The notes below the pieces were generated by a model that worked only from the letters and a program-made list of their open reading frames with translations, did not search any database and was not told the DNA's origin. A DNA stretch of 64,000 nt, from the NCBI GenBank assembly GCA_039180875.1, contig JBCDCY010000001.1, positions 744,001 through 808,000 of the forward strand, written 5' to 3'. Both the position numbers and the translations under genes were made by a program. Source of the DNA: JBCDCY01 sp039180875 (GTDB taxonomy: Bacteria > Pseudomonadota > Alphaproteobacteria > Rhodobacterales > Rhodobacteraceae). The number at the start of each line of letters is the position of its first letter. The first letter of the stretch is position 1. Shown here one piece after another: positions 32,127 through 41,546 of the stretch.

Positions 32127-33626
32127 ATGCGCTTTATCTTTCGCAGTCTGACAGGGCTTTTCGTGCTCTGCCTGACCTTGGCCCTGCTGCTGCTTGCCGG
32201 GCGCCAGGTGGCGGACGCCGTGAAGGCGCGGGAGGAGGCGCAGAACCGCCGGCCGGCCGGGGCGGAGCGCGTGTTCTCCGTCAACGTCGCGCGCCTGGAT
32301 GAGGTCGTCGCGCAACCGAAGATCCGCACCTTCGGCGAGATCGAGAGCCGGCGGACGCTGGAGGTCCGTGCCGGCAGCGAGGGCGAACTGGTCGATCTCG
32401 CCGCCGATTTCCGCGATGGCGGTGTGGTGCGGGCGGCGGAGCTGCTCTTCCGGGTGGACCCGGCCGACGCGGCCTCCGCCCTCGACCTCGCCGACATCGA
32501 ATTGCGGGAGGCCGAGGCTGAGATGGCTGAGGCCGAGGGCGCCCTGGCGCTTGCCCAGGATGAGCTGGCCGCGGCGGAGGAGCAGCGCCGGCTGCAGGAG
32601 GCGGCGCTTGCCCGCCAGCGCGACCTGCGCACCAGGGGCGTGACCAGCGAGACCATCGTCGAGACCGCGACCATGGCGCTCAGCCAGGCGGCCCAGACCG
32701 TGATCGGCCGGCGCCAGGCCCTGCTGCAGGCCGAAAGCCGGGTCGCCCGGGCCGAGATCGCATTGGATCGCCGCCGGGTGGCCCGGGCCGATGCCGCGCG
32801 GACCCTGTCGAAGACAGAGACGTTCGCCCCCTTCACCGGCATCCTCACCGACGTGAACGCCGTCCTCGGCCGGCGGGTGACGACGAACGAGGAGCTGGCG
32901 GTGCTGATCGACCCCACCGCGCTCGAAGCCGCGTTTCGCGTCACCAACGCCCAGTTCGGCCGCCTGTTGGCCGCCCCCGGTGGGCTGAGTGCCGCGCAGG
33001 TCGTGGTGACGCTGGAGATCGACACCATCCCGCTCGAGATCGGCGGAGAGATCGTGCGCGCCGGCGCCGAGGTGGGGGAGGGCCAGACCGGCCGCGTGCT
33101 CTACGCCGCCCTCGACGGGCCGGGGGTCGACGCCCTCCGCCCCGGCGATTTCGTCACCGTCGAGATCATCGAGCCGCCGCTGCCCGGGGTGGCCGAGATC
33201 CCCACCACCGCGGCGACGGAGGACGGGCGCATCCTGCTCGTCACCGAGACCGATCGGCTCGAGGAGGTGGCGGCCCGCATCCTGCGCCGGCAAAGCGACA
33301 CGCTGATCGTCGGCGACGTGCCCTTCGGCCAGCGCTACGTGATGGAGCGGCTGCAGCAGCTCGGCCCCGGCGTGCGGGTCCGTCCGGTGGAGCCGCAGAC
33401 GGACCCGACCGACACCCCGAACCAGGTGGCCGCCGCCCCCACCGCCAACGACGCCGCGCGGGAGCTCGTGACGCTTGAGCCGGCGGAGCGGGCAAGGCTG
33501 CGCGGCTTCGTCGAGGGGGCCCGCCAGATGCCGGAGGAGGTGCGGGCCCGCCTCCTCGCTGCCCTCGACGCACCGCAGGTGCCGAAGGCCCTCGTCGACC
33601 GGCTTGAGGCGCGGTTCGGTGGCTGA
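32127..33626 (+). CDS. RND efflux periplasmic adaptor (membrane fusion protein), C-terminally extended
   Basis: A 499-residue adaptor. An N-terminal transmembrane helix (about 5-27) is followed by a lipoyl/barrel-sandwich half (RTLEVRAGSEGELVDL), a long Ala/Glu/Gln-rich coiled-coil hairpin (about 130-235), the second lipoyl half (KTETFAPFTGILTDV) and the beta-barrel. Adaptors of this type are usually about 350-400 residues. Here about 70 extra residues at the C-terminus hold a low-complexity linker and a helical segment (LEPAERARLRGFVEGARQMP). The start is ATG 32127, chosen over a longer frame. Partner pump begins 39 bp downstream. No TolC-type outer-membrane factor is adjacent. Confidence 0.87.
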   Translation: MRFIFRSLTGLFVLCLTLALLLLAGRQVADAVKAREEAQNRRPAGAERVFSVNVARLDEVVAQPKIRTFGEIESRRTLEVRAGSEGELVDLAADFRDGGVVRAAELLFRVDPADAASALDLADIELREAEAEMAEAEGALALAQDELAAAEEQRRLQEAALARQRDLRTRGVTSETIVETATMALSQAAQTVIGRRQALLQAESRVARAEIALDRRRVARADAARTLSKTETFAPFTGILTDVNAVLGRRVTTNEELAVLIDPTALEAAFRVTNAQFGRLLAAPGGLSAAQVVVTLEIDTIPLEIGGEIVRAGAEVGEGQTGRVLYAALDGPGVDALRPGDFVTVEIIEPPLPGVAEIPTTAATEDGRILLVTETDRLEEVAARILRRQSDTLIVGDVPFGQRYVMERLQQLGPGVRVRPVEPQTDPTDTPNQVAAAPTANDAARELVTLEPAERARLRGFVEGARQMPEEVRARLLAALDAPQVPKALVDRLEARFGG

Positions 33627-33665
33627 GCCGGCCCCGCGGCCCCGGGGCGGGCGAGGGAGGTCGCG

Positions 33666-36600
33666 ATGAAGTTCGGCACCGGCAGCATCCTCGCCTACTT
33701 CACCCGGCACGGCACGGCGGCGAACCTGGCCTTGGTGCTGATGCTGGTCGCCGGCATCGTCGCCGCCACCGAGATCCGATCCCAGTTCCTGCCCGACGTC
33801 GTGGTCGACACCGTTCGCGTCGATGTCAGATGGAACGGCGCGGGACCGGAGGACATCGACCGCGCCATCGTCGGCCTGATGGAGCCCGCGCTGCTCGCCG
33901 TCGAGGGGGTCGAGGAGACAACCTCCGTCGCCTATGAGGGCCAGGCGCGCATCACCATGGAGTTCGAGCCTGGCTGGGACATAGGCCGGGCCACCGACGA
34001 CGTGAAGGCGGCCGTCGACCGGGTCGACAACCTGCCCTCCGGCGCCGAGACGCCAGTGGTGGTGCGCGGCCAATGGCGCGACCGGGTGACCGACGTGGTG
34101 ATCTACGGCCCGGTCTCGCCCGCCCAACTCGGCGATTTCGCCGATGAGTTCACGGCGATGCTGTTTCGGGAGGGGATCACCCGCACCACCGTGCGCGGCG
34201 TGGCCAATCCGGTCATCCGCATCGCCGTGCCGGAGATGGCGCTGATCCAGCACGACGTGGCGCTGCAGGACGTCGCCACCGCCGTCGCCGCGGCGGCAGA
34301 GACCAATCCGGCCGGCGACATCGCCGGCGGCGGCGCCCGGGTCCGCACCGGGGTCGAGCGGCGCACGGCGGAGGATTTGGGCTCCGTCGTCGTGCGTACC
34401 CTGCCCGACGGCGCCAAGCTATACGTCCGCGATCTGGCGGATGTGGAGCTTGAGGGCGTCGACCGCGGCCGGGCCTACTTCAATGGCGAGCTGCCGGCCG
34501 TCTCGATCCGCATCGACCGCTCCAGCAACGGCGATGCCATCGGCATCCAGCGCACGGTGGAGGAGGTCGCGGCGGAGCTGCAGCCGCTCCTGCCCGCCGG
34601 GGTCGAGATCGAGCTGATCCGCACCCGGGCCGAGGCGATCAGCGAACGACTGTCGATCCTGCTCGACAACGGCCTGATCGGGCTTGGGCTGGTCCTCGCG
34701 CTGCTCTTCGTCTTCCTGAACTTCCGCACGGCCTTCTGGGTGGCGGCGGGCATCCCGGCGGCGATGCTCGCCACCGTGGCGCTGATGTATGCCTTCGGCT
34801 TCACCCTCAACATGATCTCGCTCTTCGCCCTGATCATCAGCCTCGGCATCGTGGTCGACGACGCGATCGTGGTGGGGGAGCATGCCGACTTCCGCCATCG
34901 CCGGCTGGGCGAGGATCCGGTGACCGCCTCCATCCGCTCGGCCGAGCGCATGGCCGCGCCGGTCTTCTCCGCCTCCGTCACCACGGTCATCGCCTTCACG
35001 GCGCTGACGTTGGTCGGCGGACGGTTCGGGGCGTTGATCGTCGATATACCGTTCACGGTGGCGATCGTGCTGATCGCCTCACTGATCGAGTGCTTCCTGA
35101 TCCTGCCGAACCACATGAGCCATGCGCTCGACAGCCGGCGGGCGGGGCTCTTCTGGTCGGTGACGGCAGCGCTCTTCCTGGCCTTCGGCCTCACCTCGTT
35201 CCTGCAGTTCGTGCTGGGCTTTGCGGTGCTGGGGCCGGAGGGCCTAATCGCCGCGCCGCTTTCCCCGCTCGCGGCCCTTGGGGCGAACACCCTGGTAACG
35301 CTGGCGAGCCTCAGCGTGCTCCTCCGCATCCTGCGCGCCGTGGGGCTCGATCCCTTCGCCAATGCGCCGGGGCCCTGGTACGACGAGCCCTCCCGCCGCT
35401 TCAACCTGGGCTTCGTCTGGGTGCGGGGCCGGTTCTACCGCCCGCTGGTCGCCGTCCTGCTGCGCTTTCGCTATCCGGTGCTGGCGGCGGCGATCCTGGT
35501 GCTGGCTGGCGCCGTCTCGATGCTGATCTCGCGGGAGGTCCCGTGGCGCTTCTTCAACGCGCCGGAGCGGGGCTCGATCTCCGCCAACATCGCCATGCTG
35601 CCCGGGGCGACCCGGGATGACACGACGGCCATGGTGCGGGAGCTGCAGCGCGCCACCAACGCGGTGGCCGAGCGCTATGCGGCGGAGCATGGGCGCAATC
35701 CGCTCGACTTCGCCCTGGCCGAGGTGGGCGGCACGACGGGGCGCGGCCTGGCCGGGCAGGAATCGAAGGATGCCGATCTGCTCGGCGCCGTGGCGATCGA
35801 GCTGATCGACGCCGACCTCCGTCCCTACTCCTCCTTCGCTTTCGTCGCCGCGCTTGAGGAAGAGGTCGTGCGCCATCCGCTCCTCGAGACCCTGAGTTTT
35901 CGCAGCTGGCGCTCCGGCCCCGGGGATGACGGGCTGCACGTCCAGCTCTTCGGCCCGGAGGCCGAGACGCTGAAGCGCGCGGCGGAGGATCTGAAGGCGG
36001 CCCTCACCCGCTTTCCCGAGGTGAGCGCGCTCGAGGACGACATGTCCTACGACAAGACCGAGCTGATCCTCGACCTCACGCCCCAGGGCCAGGCGCTTGG
36101 CTTCACGCTCGAGGGCGTGGGGGCGGAGCTGCGGGCGCGGTTGAACGGCATCGACGCGGCCGAGTTCGCGGTGGGCCTGCGGACGGCCAAGGTGGTTGTG
36201 CGGCTGCCGGAGGAGGAGCTGACCTCCGACTTCCTCTCCCGCACCCATCTGCGCTCCTCCTCCGGCGCCTTTGTGCCGCTGTCCGAGATCGTGACGGTGG
36301 ATCAGCGCTTCGGCTTCTCCATCGTGCAGCGCGAGAACTCCCTGCGTCTGGTGCGGGTGACGGGCGATGTCTCGGAAGACGATCCGGAGCGGGCGAACGA
36401 GATCACCGCGCTGCTCAGCAGCGACGTCCTGCCGGCGATCGCGGCGCGGCACGGCGTCTCCTACGTCGTGTCAGGATTGGCCGAGCAGGAGCGGGAGTTC
36501 CTGACCGATGCACTGCTGGGCTTTCTGCTCTGCCTGCTCGGCATCTACCTCACCCTCGCCTGGATCTTCGCAAGCTGGGCCCGACCGATCGTGGTGATGG

Positions 36601-37289
36601 CGATCATCCCGTTCGGGCTGATCGGCACCATCTGGGGGCATCATATCTGGGACGTGCCGATGTCGATGTTCACGGTAATCGGCCTGATCGGCATGACCGG
36701 GATCATCATCAATGATTCGATCGTGCTGGTGACCACGGTGGACGAGTACTCGGCCAGGCGCGGATTGATGGCCGCCATCGTCGACGCCAGCGCCGATCGT
36801 CTGCGCCCGGTGCTGCTGACCACGCTGACCACGGTGATGGGCCTGGCGCCGCTGCTTTATGAGACCTCGCAGCAGGCGCAATTCCTGCGCCCGACGGTGA
36901 TCACCCTGGTCTACGGGCTGGGCGCCGGGGTGGTGCTGGTGCTGCTGATCGTGCCGGCGCTGATCGCGGTGCAGTTCGACGTGAAGCGGTTGATGACGGC
37001 TTACGGCCGGTCGGTGCGGGCTGAGGGCGGGATGGGTCGGCAGCGCTTGGTGATGCGCACGGCCACCGCTGCGGCGCTGGCCTGCGTCGCCTTCACGGTG
37101 GGCGTCTGGGCGGTCACTGGGACCGTGTCGCGCCCAGTCGGCTGGCTATCGGCGCAGCTGCCGATGCTAAGCGGCGGCGGGGCGGCGTTCTTCACAATGG
37201 TGCTTGGGTTGCTGGCGATCCTGGCGACGGCCTTCGTGGCGGCCTCTCTCCTCACCCCCTCGCGCCAGCGCCGATCCCGCGAGAGCTGA
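33666..37289 (+). CDS. RND efflux transporter, inner-membrane pump with extra membrane segments
   Basis: A 1207-residue RND-family permease, longer than the usual roughly 1020-1050. Core features are the two pseudo-repeats, with a DD pair in helix 4 (IVVDDAIVVGEH, about 395-406) for proton relay and its counterpart GIIINDSIVLVTTVDE in the second half. Two additions stand out: about 490-570 inserts a segment with two hydrophobic stretches (LFWSVTAALFLAFGL and ALGANTLVTLASLSVLL) between the halves, and about 1123-1207 adds two more hydrophobic helices at the end. The start has GAGGGAGG upstream. Substrate class is unclear. Confidence 0.9.
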   Translation: MKFGTGSILAYFTRHGTAANLALVLMLVAGIVAATEIRSQFLPDVVVDTVRVDVRWNGAGPEDIDRAIVGLMEPALLAVEGVEETTSVAYEGQARITMEFEPGWDIGRATDDVKAAVDRVDNLPSGAETPVVVRGQWRDRVTDVVIYGPVSPAQLGDFADEFTAMLFREGITRTTVRGVANPVIRIAVPEMALIQHDVALQDVATAVAAAAETNPAGDIAGGGARVRTGVERRTAEDLGSVVVRTLPDGAKLYVRDLADVELEGVDRGRAYFNGELPAVSIRIDRSSNGDAIGIQRTVEEVAAELQPLLPAGVEIELIRTRAEAISERLSILLDNGLIGLGLVLALLFVFLNFRTAFWVAAGIPAAMLATVALMYAFGFTLNMISLFALIISLGIVVDDAIVVGEHADFRHRRLGEDPVTASIRSAERMAAPVFSASVTTVIAFTALTLVGGRFGALIVDIPFTVAIVLIASLIECFLILPNHMSHALDSRRAGLFWSVTAALFLAFGLTSFLQFVLGFAVLGPEGLIAAPLSPLAALGANTLVTLASLSVLLRILRAVGLDPFANAPGPWYDEPSRRFNLGFVWVRGRFYRPLVAVLLRFRYPVLAAAILVLAGAVSMLISREVPWRFFNAPERGSISANIAMLPGATRDDTTAMVRELQRATNAVAERYAAEHGRNPLDFALAEVGGTTGRGLAGQESKDADLLGAVAIELIDADLRPYSSFAFVAALEEEVVRHPLLETLSFRSWRSGPGDDGLHVQLFGPEAETLKRAAEDLKAALTRFPEVSALEDDMSYDKTELILDLTPQGQALGFTLEGVGAELRARLNGIDAAEFAVGLRTAKVVVRLPEEELTSDFLSRTHLRSSSGAFVPLSEIVTVDQRFGFSIVQRENSLRLVRVTGDVSEDDPERANEITALLSSDVLPAIAARHGVSYVVSGLAEQEREFLTDALLGFLLCLLGIYLTLAWIFASWARPIVVMAIIPFGLIGTIWGHHIWDVPMSMFTVIGLIGMTGIIINDSIVLVTTVDEYSARRGLMAAIVDASADRLRPVLLTTLTTVMGLAPLLYETSQQAQFLRPTVITLVYGLGAGVVLVLLIVPALIAVQFDVKRLMTAYGRSVRAEGGMGRQRLVMRTATAAALACVAFTVGVWAVTGTVSRPVGWLSAQLPMLSGGGAAFFTMVLGLLAILATAFVAASLLTPSRQRRSRES

Positions 37290-37294
37290 GCGGT

Positions 37295-37351
37295 ATCGCG
37301 GAGCCATGGCTCCGCGATGCGACTTTGTGCGCGCCCCCGTGTGGGGCGCGC
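37295..37351. terminator. Two tandem hairpins between convergent genes
   Basis: A 24-bp perfect palindrome (37295-37318, centre CCATGG) is followed by a 9-bp-arm hairpin (GCGCGCCCC / GGGGCGCGC, 37329-37351). They fill the 73-bp gap between the RND pump and the DsbD-N-like gene, so a two-way stop for transcription is likely. No clear T-run follows. Confidence 0.5.
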
Positions 37352-37362
37352 GGCCGGGCGCC

Positions 37363-38199
37363 TTAGCCGGTGACGGCGCAGCCTTGCACGTCGATCGCCC
37401 CGCCGTCGTTGAGCAGGGTGAAGCGAAGCGACGCGCGGTCGAGGGCGAAGGGCCCCTCGCCGAACCAGTCGAGCGTCATCGAGGCGCTGACCAGATCACC
37501 GGTCTGCTCCACCGAGGCCGGGGAGATCCAGAGATCGACGAGCGTCGGCGCCTCAGCCAATACGGTGATGGGACCGGTGGGCTCGGTGCCGAAGGTGAAG
37601 TCGGTGTCGAGGGTGTAGGTCTCTCCATCCGGGCTCAGCCGGCAAGCGCCCGCCGTCACGCCCGCCGCATGGGCCGGCACCGCCTGATCGGCCAAGGCGG
37701 CGGCGATGGCGGGATCGGGATTGTCCACCGAGCCCGAGACCTGCAGGTCGAGGCGCGCGCCCACCGGCACGCAGATATCGGCGCAGACGCCATAGGAAAG
37801 CGCGAGGGAGAGATCGACCGGCGCTTCCGCCTGCTCGGGCGTCACGCTGATCGGCAGGACCAGGCGACGCTCATAGCCGACGGTGCGCATGCCGTAGCTG
37901 TCATAGACCCCCGGCACCGGCCAGTGCAGGTCGATGGCCGCGACGTTTTCAGAGCCCGTCCAGTCGAGCTGCGGGGGAATGCCGCCGTCGCCCGGCGCCC
38001 GCCAGTAGGTCTTCCACCCTGGGGCGAGATCGATCGAGATCGCGACGACATGGCGCCCGTCGGCCTCCTGCCAGCCCGGCAGCAACTCGGCCGAGGACGG
38101 CCGCACTTGTGCCTCGGCGCCCGTCGTCCCTGCGACGCCCGTGGCACCCGCGACGATGACCAGTCCCGCCGCGATGCGGCACAGCGATCGGTACAGCAT
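37363..38199 (-). CDS. DsbD N-terminal-domain-like periplasmic protein
   Basis: A 278-residue exported protein. Signal peptide to about residue 30 (GAEAQ), then a DsbD alpha-type immunoglobulin-like domain: ISIDLAPGWKTYWRAPGDGG (about 54-73), a GYERRLVLPISVTPE strand and the disulfide-like SYGVCADICVPVGARLDL motif (CxxxC, about 135-150). A second pair of cysteines sits near GACRL and VQGCAV. There is no membrane or thioredoxin domain, so it is a stand-alone partner; cytochrome-c biogenesis or thiol transfer is likely by family. It is divergent from yqgE (109-bp gap). Confidence 0.85.
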   Translation of the reverse strand: MLYRSLCRIAAGLVIVAGATGVAGTTGAEAQVRPSSAELLPGWQEADGRHVVAISIDLAPGWKTYWRAPGDGGIPPQLDWTGSENVAAIDLHWPVPGVYDSYGMRTVGYERRLVLPISVTPEQAEAPVDLSLALSYGVCADICVPVGARLDLQVSGSVDNPDPAIAAALADQAVPAHAAGVTAGACRLSPDGETYTLDTDFTFGTEPTGPITVLAEAPTLVDLWISPASVEQTGDLVSASMTLDWFGEGPFALDRASLRFTLLNDGGAIDVQGCAVTG

Positions 38200-38308
38200 T
38201 TGAAACCCTCCACTCCGCCCGTTCTACGCGCCGTTGCCGTGCACACCAGTCACAATCGAGCGAGGCGACGTCTTGATCTGGGACCGAGCTTGGCGCATTT
38301 CGAGGGGT

Positions 38309-38881
38309 ATGACGGAGGAAGAGAGCGCATTTTTCGACGGCCGATTGCTGATCGCGATGCCCGGCGCGACCGATTCGCGCTTCGATCGTAGCGTGATCTA
38401 CATGTGCGCCCACTCCGCCGACGGGGCGATGGGCGTGATCGTCAACAAGCCCGCCCATGAGCTGAAGTTCAGCGATCTGCTGGAGCAGTTGGAGATCGCG
38501 CCGAGCCCCGGGATGCGCGATCTGCAGGTGCATTTCGGCGGGCCGGTCGACCGGGTGCGCGGCTTTATCCTGCACGGCGCCGACTATCGCTCGGAGGAGT
38601 CGACCCTCGACGTGAACGAGCATTTCGCCATGACCGGCACCCGCGACATTCTGCGGGCCATCGCCGATGGCGGCGGGCCGAAGGAGGCGCTGCTGGTGCT
38701 CGGCTATGCCGGCTGGGGGCCTGGCCAGCTCGAGGGAGAGATCCGGGCCCATGCCTGGCTGGTGGCGGACGCCGATCCCGAGTTGGTGTTCGAGACCGAG
38801 GATGAGGAGAAGTGGGACCGCGCGGTCGGCGGGCTGGGGATCGATCCCGCCCAGCTCTCGGGGGCCGGGGGCCGGGCCTGA
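38309..38881 (+). CDS. YqgE/AlgH family protein
   Basis: A 190-residue protein of the YqgE/AlgH (UPF0301) family: GRLLIAMPGATDSRFDRSVIY (split across a turn), MGVIVNKPAHELKF, FGGPVDRVRGFILH and GYAGWGPGQLEGEI. These are family hallmarks. The biochemical role is unknown; the name derives from an alginate regulator. The ATG at 38309 follows GAGGGG. The frame beginning at 38234 is longer but without support. Its end is convergent with the ABC permease gene through repeat copy 4. Confidence 0.92.
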   Translation: MTEEESAFFDGRLLIAMPGATDSRFDRSVIYMCAHSADGAMGVIVNKPAHELKFSDLLEQLEIAPSPGMRDLQVHFGGPVDRVRGFILHGADYRSEESTLDVNEHFAMTGTRDILRAIADGGGPKEALLVLGYAGWGPGQLEGEIRAHAWLVADADPELVFETEDEEKWDRAVGGLGIDPAQLSGAGGRA

Positions 38882-38897
38882 GCCGGCATTCGGGTTT

Positions 38898-38961
38898 GGA
38901 TATTTGCGCCACTGCGAAAGCCATGGGGCGTTCTTGCGGGGTGAAATATCCCCGCCGGAGG
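38898..38961. repeat. GATATTT palindromic intergenic element, copy 4 (inverted)
   Basis: GGATATTTGCGCCACTGCGA carries the arm that is on the right side in copies 1-3, and TTCTTGCGGGGTGAAATATC carries the other, so this copy is reversed. CCGCCGGAGG (38952-38961) is the reverse complement of the box seen in copy 2. It lies between convergent yqgE and the ABC permease gene. Confidence 0.88.
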
Positions 38962-38971
38962 CAATCATCCC

Positions 38972-40033
38972 TTAAGCCGTGCGCGACCAGCGCAGGCGGT
39001 AGCTGACCAGCAGGTCCATCGCCAACAGGAAGAACAGCAGCATCCCCTGAAAGACGCTGATCGCCGCGGCCGGAAGCTGCAGCATCAACTGCGCCGTCTC
39101 GCCGCCGATATAGGTGAGCGCCATGACGGCGCCGGCGAGCAGGATGCCGATCGGCTGCAGCCGGCCGAGAAAGGCCACGATGATCGCGGTAAAGCCGTAC
39201 TCCAGCGGCAGCGCGGGGACGAGTTGGCCGACGGGGCCCGCGACCTCGAAGGTGCCGGCAAGCCCCGCAAGCCCGCCGGAGATGGCGAAGCAGACGACCA
39301 CGATGCGGGCGTTGCGAATGCCGGCAAAGGCAGCGGCCCGGGGCGCATCGCCGGCCAGCCTGATCTGAAAGCCGAGCAGGTGATGGCGCAGCAGCAGATG
39401 CGCCACCACGACGGCGGCGAGCGCCACCAACGCGCCGACATGGGCGCGGGTGCCGGAGAACAGGAGCGGCAGAGTGGCGCTGTCGTGGAAGAGGCGGCTT
39501 TCGGGAAAGTTGAAACCGTCGGGATTGCGGAGCGGCCCGTTGACCAGGCCGAAGAGCAACTGCTCCGCCACGTAGACCAGCATCAGGCTGACCAGGATCT
39601 CGTTTGCGCCGAACCGGACCTTGAGGAGCGCGGGGATCATCGCCCAGGCCGCGCCAGCTGCGGCTCCTGCGAGGGCCATGAGCGGCAAGAGCCAGATGCC
39701 CGCCACGCCCCAGAACGCGAGGGCAACGGCGGAGCTTGCGATCGCCCCCACCGCGAATTGCCCGGCCGCGCCGATATTCCAGATCCCGGCCCGGAAGCCG
39801 AGGGCGAGGCCGATGGCGATCAGCACCAGTGGCGCGCCCTTCACGATCAGCTCGGACCGGGCGAAGGGATCGAGCAGGGGGTCGAGGAAGATCACCCGGA
39901 TCGCCTCCACCGGATCCTTGCCGAGCAGCGCGAAGAGCACGCCGCCGGCCAGCATGGTGGCGACGACTGCCAGGAACGGTGTGAGGATGCCCATGGCGGG
40001 CGAAGCCTCTTGCCGGGGCTCAAGCCTCAGCAT
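38972..40033 (-). CDS. ABC transporter permease, nucleoside/purine (BMP) type
   Basis: A 353-residue inner-membrane permease of the branched-chain/BMP-family type. About 8-10 hydrophobic helices with the conserved GIWNIGAAGQFAVGAI (about 82-98) and FGANEILVSLMLVYVAE (about 139-155). Start at ATG 40033 (MLRLEPRQEASP matches the family N-terminus) which overlaps the ATPase stop by 14 bp; a second ATG lies 13 codons in. Downstream of it come only repeat copy 4 and a convergent gene, so the usual second permease and the binding protein are not in this operon. Confidence 0.9.
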   Translation of the reverse strand: MLRLEPRQEASPAMGILTPFLAVVATMLAGGVLFALLGKDPVEAIRVIFLDPLLDPFARSELIVKGAPLVLIAIGLALGFRAGIWNIGAAGQFAVGAIASSAVALAFWGVAGIWLLPLMALAGAAAGAAWAMIPALLKVRFGANEILVSLMLVYVAEQLLFGLVNGPLRNPDGFNFPESRLFHDSATLPLLFSGTRAHVGALVALAAVVVAHLLLRHHLLGFQIRLAGDAPRAAAFAGIRNARIVVVCFAISGGLAGLAGTFEVAGPVGQLVPALPLEYGFTAIIVAFLGRLQPIGILLAGAVMALTYIGGETAQLMLQLPAAAISVFQGMLLFFLLAMDLLVSYRLRWSRTA

Positions 40034-41546
40034 TCTGGGCCTCCGCTTGGGCCTTGGCGCCGCCCATCATCAGGCCGATCGCCTCGATGGTCAGATCGGC
40101 TGTCGGCTGAGGGGCGGAGAGGCGCCCGCCGGCGAGGATGGCGAGCCGGTCGGTCATTTCCAGGAGTTCGTCGAGGTCCTGGCTGATGACCAGGACCGCG
40201 GCGCCGCCCTCCGCCAATTCTCGCAAAGCCCGCCGGATCGCGGCGGCGGCGGCGGCGTCGACGCCCCAGGTCGGCTGGTTCACCACCAGGACCTCGGGCG
40301 CCTGCAGGATCTCCCGCCCGATGACAAATTTCTGCAGGTTACCGCCGGAGAGGGAGCGGGCAGCGTGCTCGACACCGGCCGTGCGTACATCGAAGCGCCC
40401 GACGATCTCTTCGGCAAAGCGCGCAGCCGCGCCCCAGCGCAGCATTCCGCCGCGGGAGAGGCGGCGGCGGCGGCGGCCGGTGAGCATCGCATTCTCGGCG
40501 AGCGACATCTCGGGCGCTGCGGCATGGCCGAGCCGTTCCTCCGGCGCGGCGAGCAGGCCGCGCTCGCGCCGCTCCTCCGGCCCGAGCGCACCCACCGGCG
40601 CGCCGCGAAGCCGGATCTCCCCCGGCGCCACCGGCCGCTCGCCGGAGAGGGCGGCGAGCAGTTCGTCCTGGCCGTTCCCCGCGACCCCGCCGATCCCGAC
40701 GATCTCTCCGGCGCGGAGCGTGAGCGAAAGGTTCGCGAGGCTGGTGCCGAACGGGTCGTCGGAGGGGAGGGAGAGTCGCGCGATCTCCAGCACCGCCTCC
40801 CCCGCATGGCCGTCGCGGGCCGGCGGGCGGGCGATGGCCGTGCCCACCATCATCTCGGCGAGCGATTGCGCGGTCTCGTCGCGCGGCACGCAGGTCGCCA
40901 CGACCTTGCCGCCGCGCAGGATCGTGGCGTGGTCGCAGAGGGCGCGGATCTCCTCGAGCTTGTGACTGATGTAGAGGATCGCGACGCCGTCGGCGGAGAG
41001 CTTCTTCAGCGTCGCAAACAGCGTCTCCACCTCCTGCGGGGTGAGGACGGAGGTCGGCTCGTCCATGATCAGGATCCGCGGGTCCTGCAGCAGACAGCGC
41101 ACGATCTCCACGCGCTGGCGGGCGCCGACCGAGAGGTCGCCGATCAACCGGTCGGGGTCGAGGGGCAGGCCGTAGCCAGCGCTCACCTCCCGAATGCGGC
41201 GGGAAAGCGCGCGGCGGGGCGGCGCATCCTCCATGCCGAGGGCGATGTTCTCCGCCACGCTCAATGCCTCGAAGAGCGAGAAGTGCTGGAAGACCATGGC
41301 GACCCCGGCCGCCCGGGCGGCGCTGGGGCGGCTAGGGGCGTAAGGCGCGCCCGAGAGATGCATCTCGCCCTGATCGGCGCGGACGAGGCCGTAGATGATC
41401 TTGACCAGCGTCGACTTGCCTGCGCCGTTCTCGCCGAGCAGGGCATGCACCTCCCCCGGCGCAACCGAGAAGGAGATATCGTCGTTCGCCACCACGCCTG
41501 GATAGGCCTTGGTGATGCCTGCGACCTCGAGGACCGGGACGCTCAC
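40020..41546 (-). CDS. ABC transporter ATPase, two-domain, purine/nucleoside type
   Basis: A 508-residue protein with two fused ATPase domains. The first is intact: Walker A GENGAGKST, signature LSVGARQRVEIV and Walker B ILIMDEPTSVL. The second is degenerate, as usual in this family: GGVAGNGQDEL, LSGGNLQKFVIGRE and VLVVNQPTWGVD (Asn in place of the Walker B Asp). It starts with a GTG at 41546 that overlaps the xdhC stop (GTGA). It powers the permease encoded next to it, probably for xanthine, urate or nucleoside uptake given the gene context. Confidence 0.92.
   Translation of the reverse strand: MSVPVLEVAGITKAYPGVVANDDISFSVAPGEVHALLGENGAGKSTLVKIIYGLVRADQGEMHLSGAPYAPSRPSAARAAGVAMVFQHFSLFEALSVAENIALGMEDAPPRRALSRRIREVSAGYGLPLDPDRLIGDLSVGARQRVEIVRCLLQDPRILIMDEPTSVLTPQEVETLFATLKKLSADGVAILYISHKLEEIRALCDHATILRGGKVVATCVPRDETAQSLAEMMVGTAIARPPARDGHAGEAVLEIARLSLPSDDPFGTSLANLSLTLRAGEIVGIGGVAGNGQDELLAALSGERPVAPGEIRLRGAPVGALGPEERRERGLLAAPEERLGHAAAPEMSLAENAMLTGRRRRRLSRGGMLRWGAAARFAEEIVGRFDVRTAGVEHAARSLSGGNLQKFVIGREILQAPEVLVVNQPTWGVDAAAAAAIRRALRELAEGGAAVLVISQDLDELLEMTDRLAILAGGRLSAPQPTADLTIEAIGLMMGGAKAQAEAQNAEA

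Noticed and set aside
40020..41546. Inactivating mutation in the ABC ATPase second domain (NQP in Walker B)
   Set aside because: The second domain is degenerate in this transporter family generally, so it is not a sign of decay.
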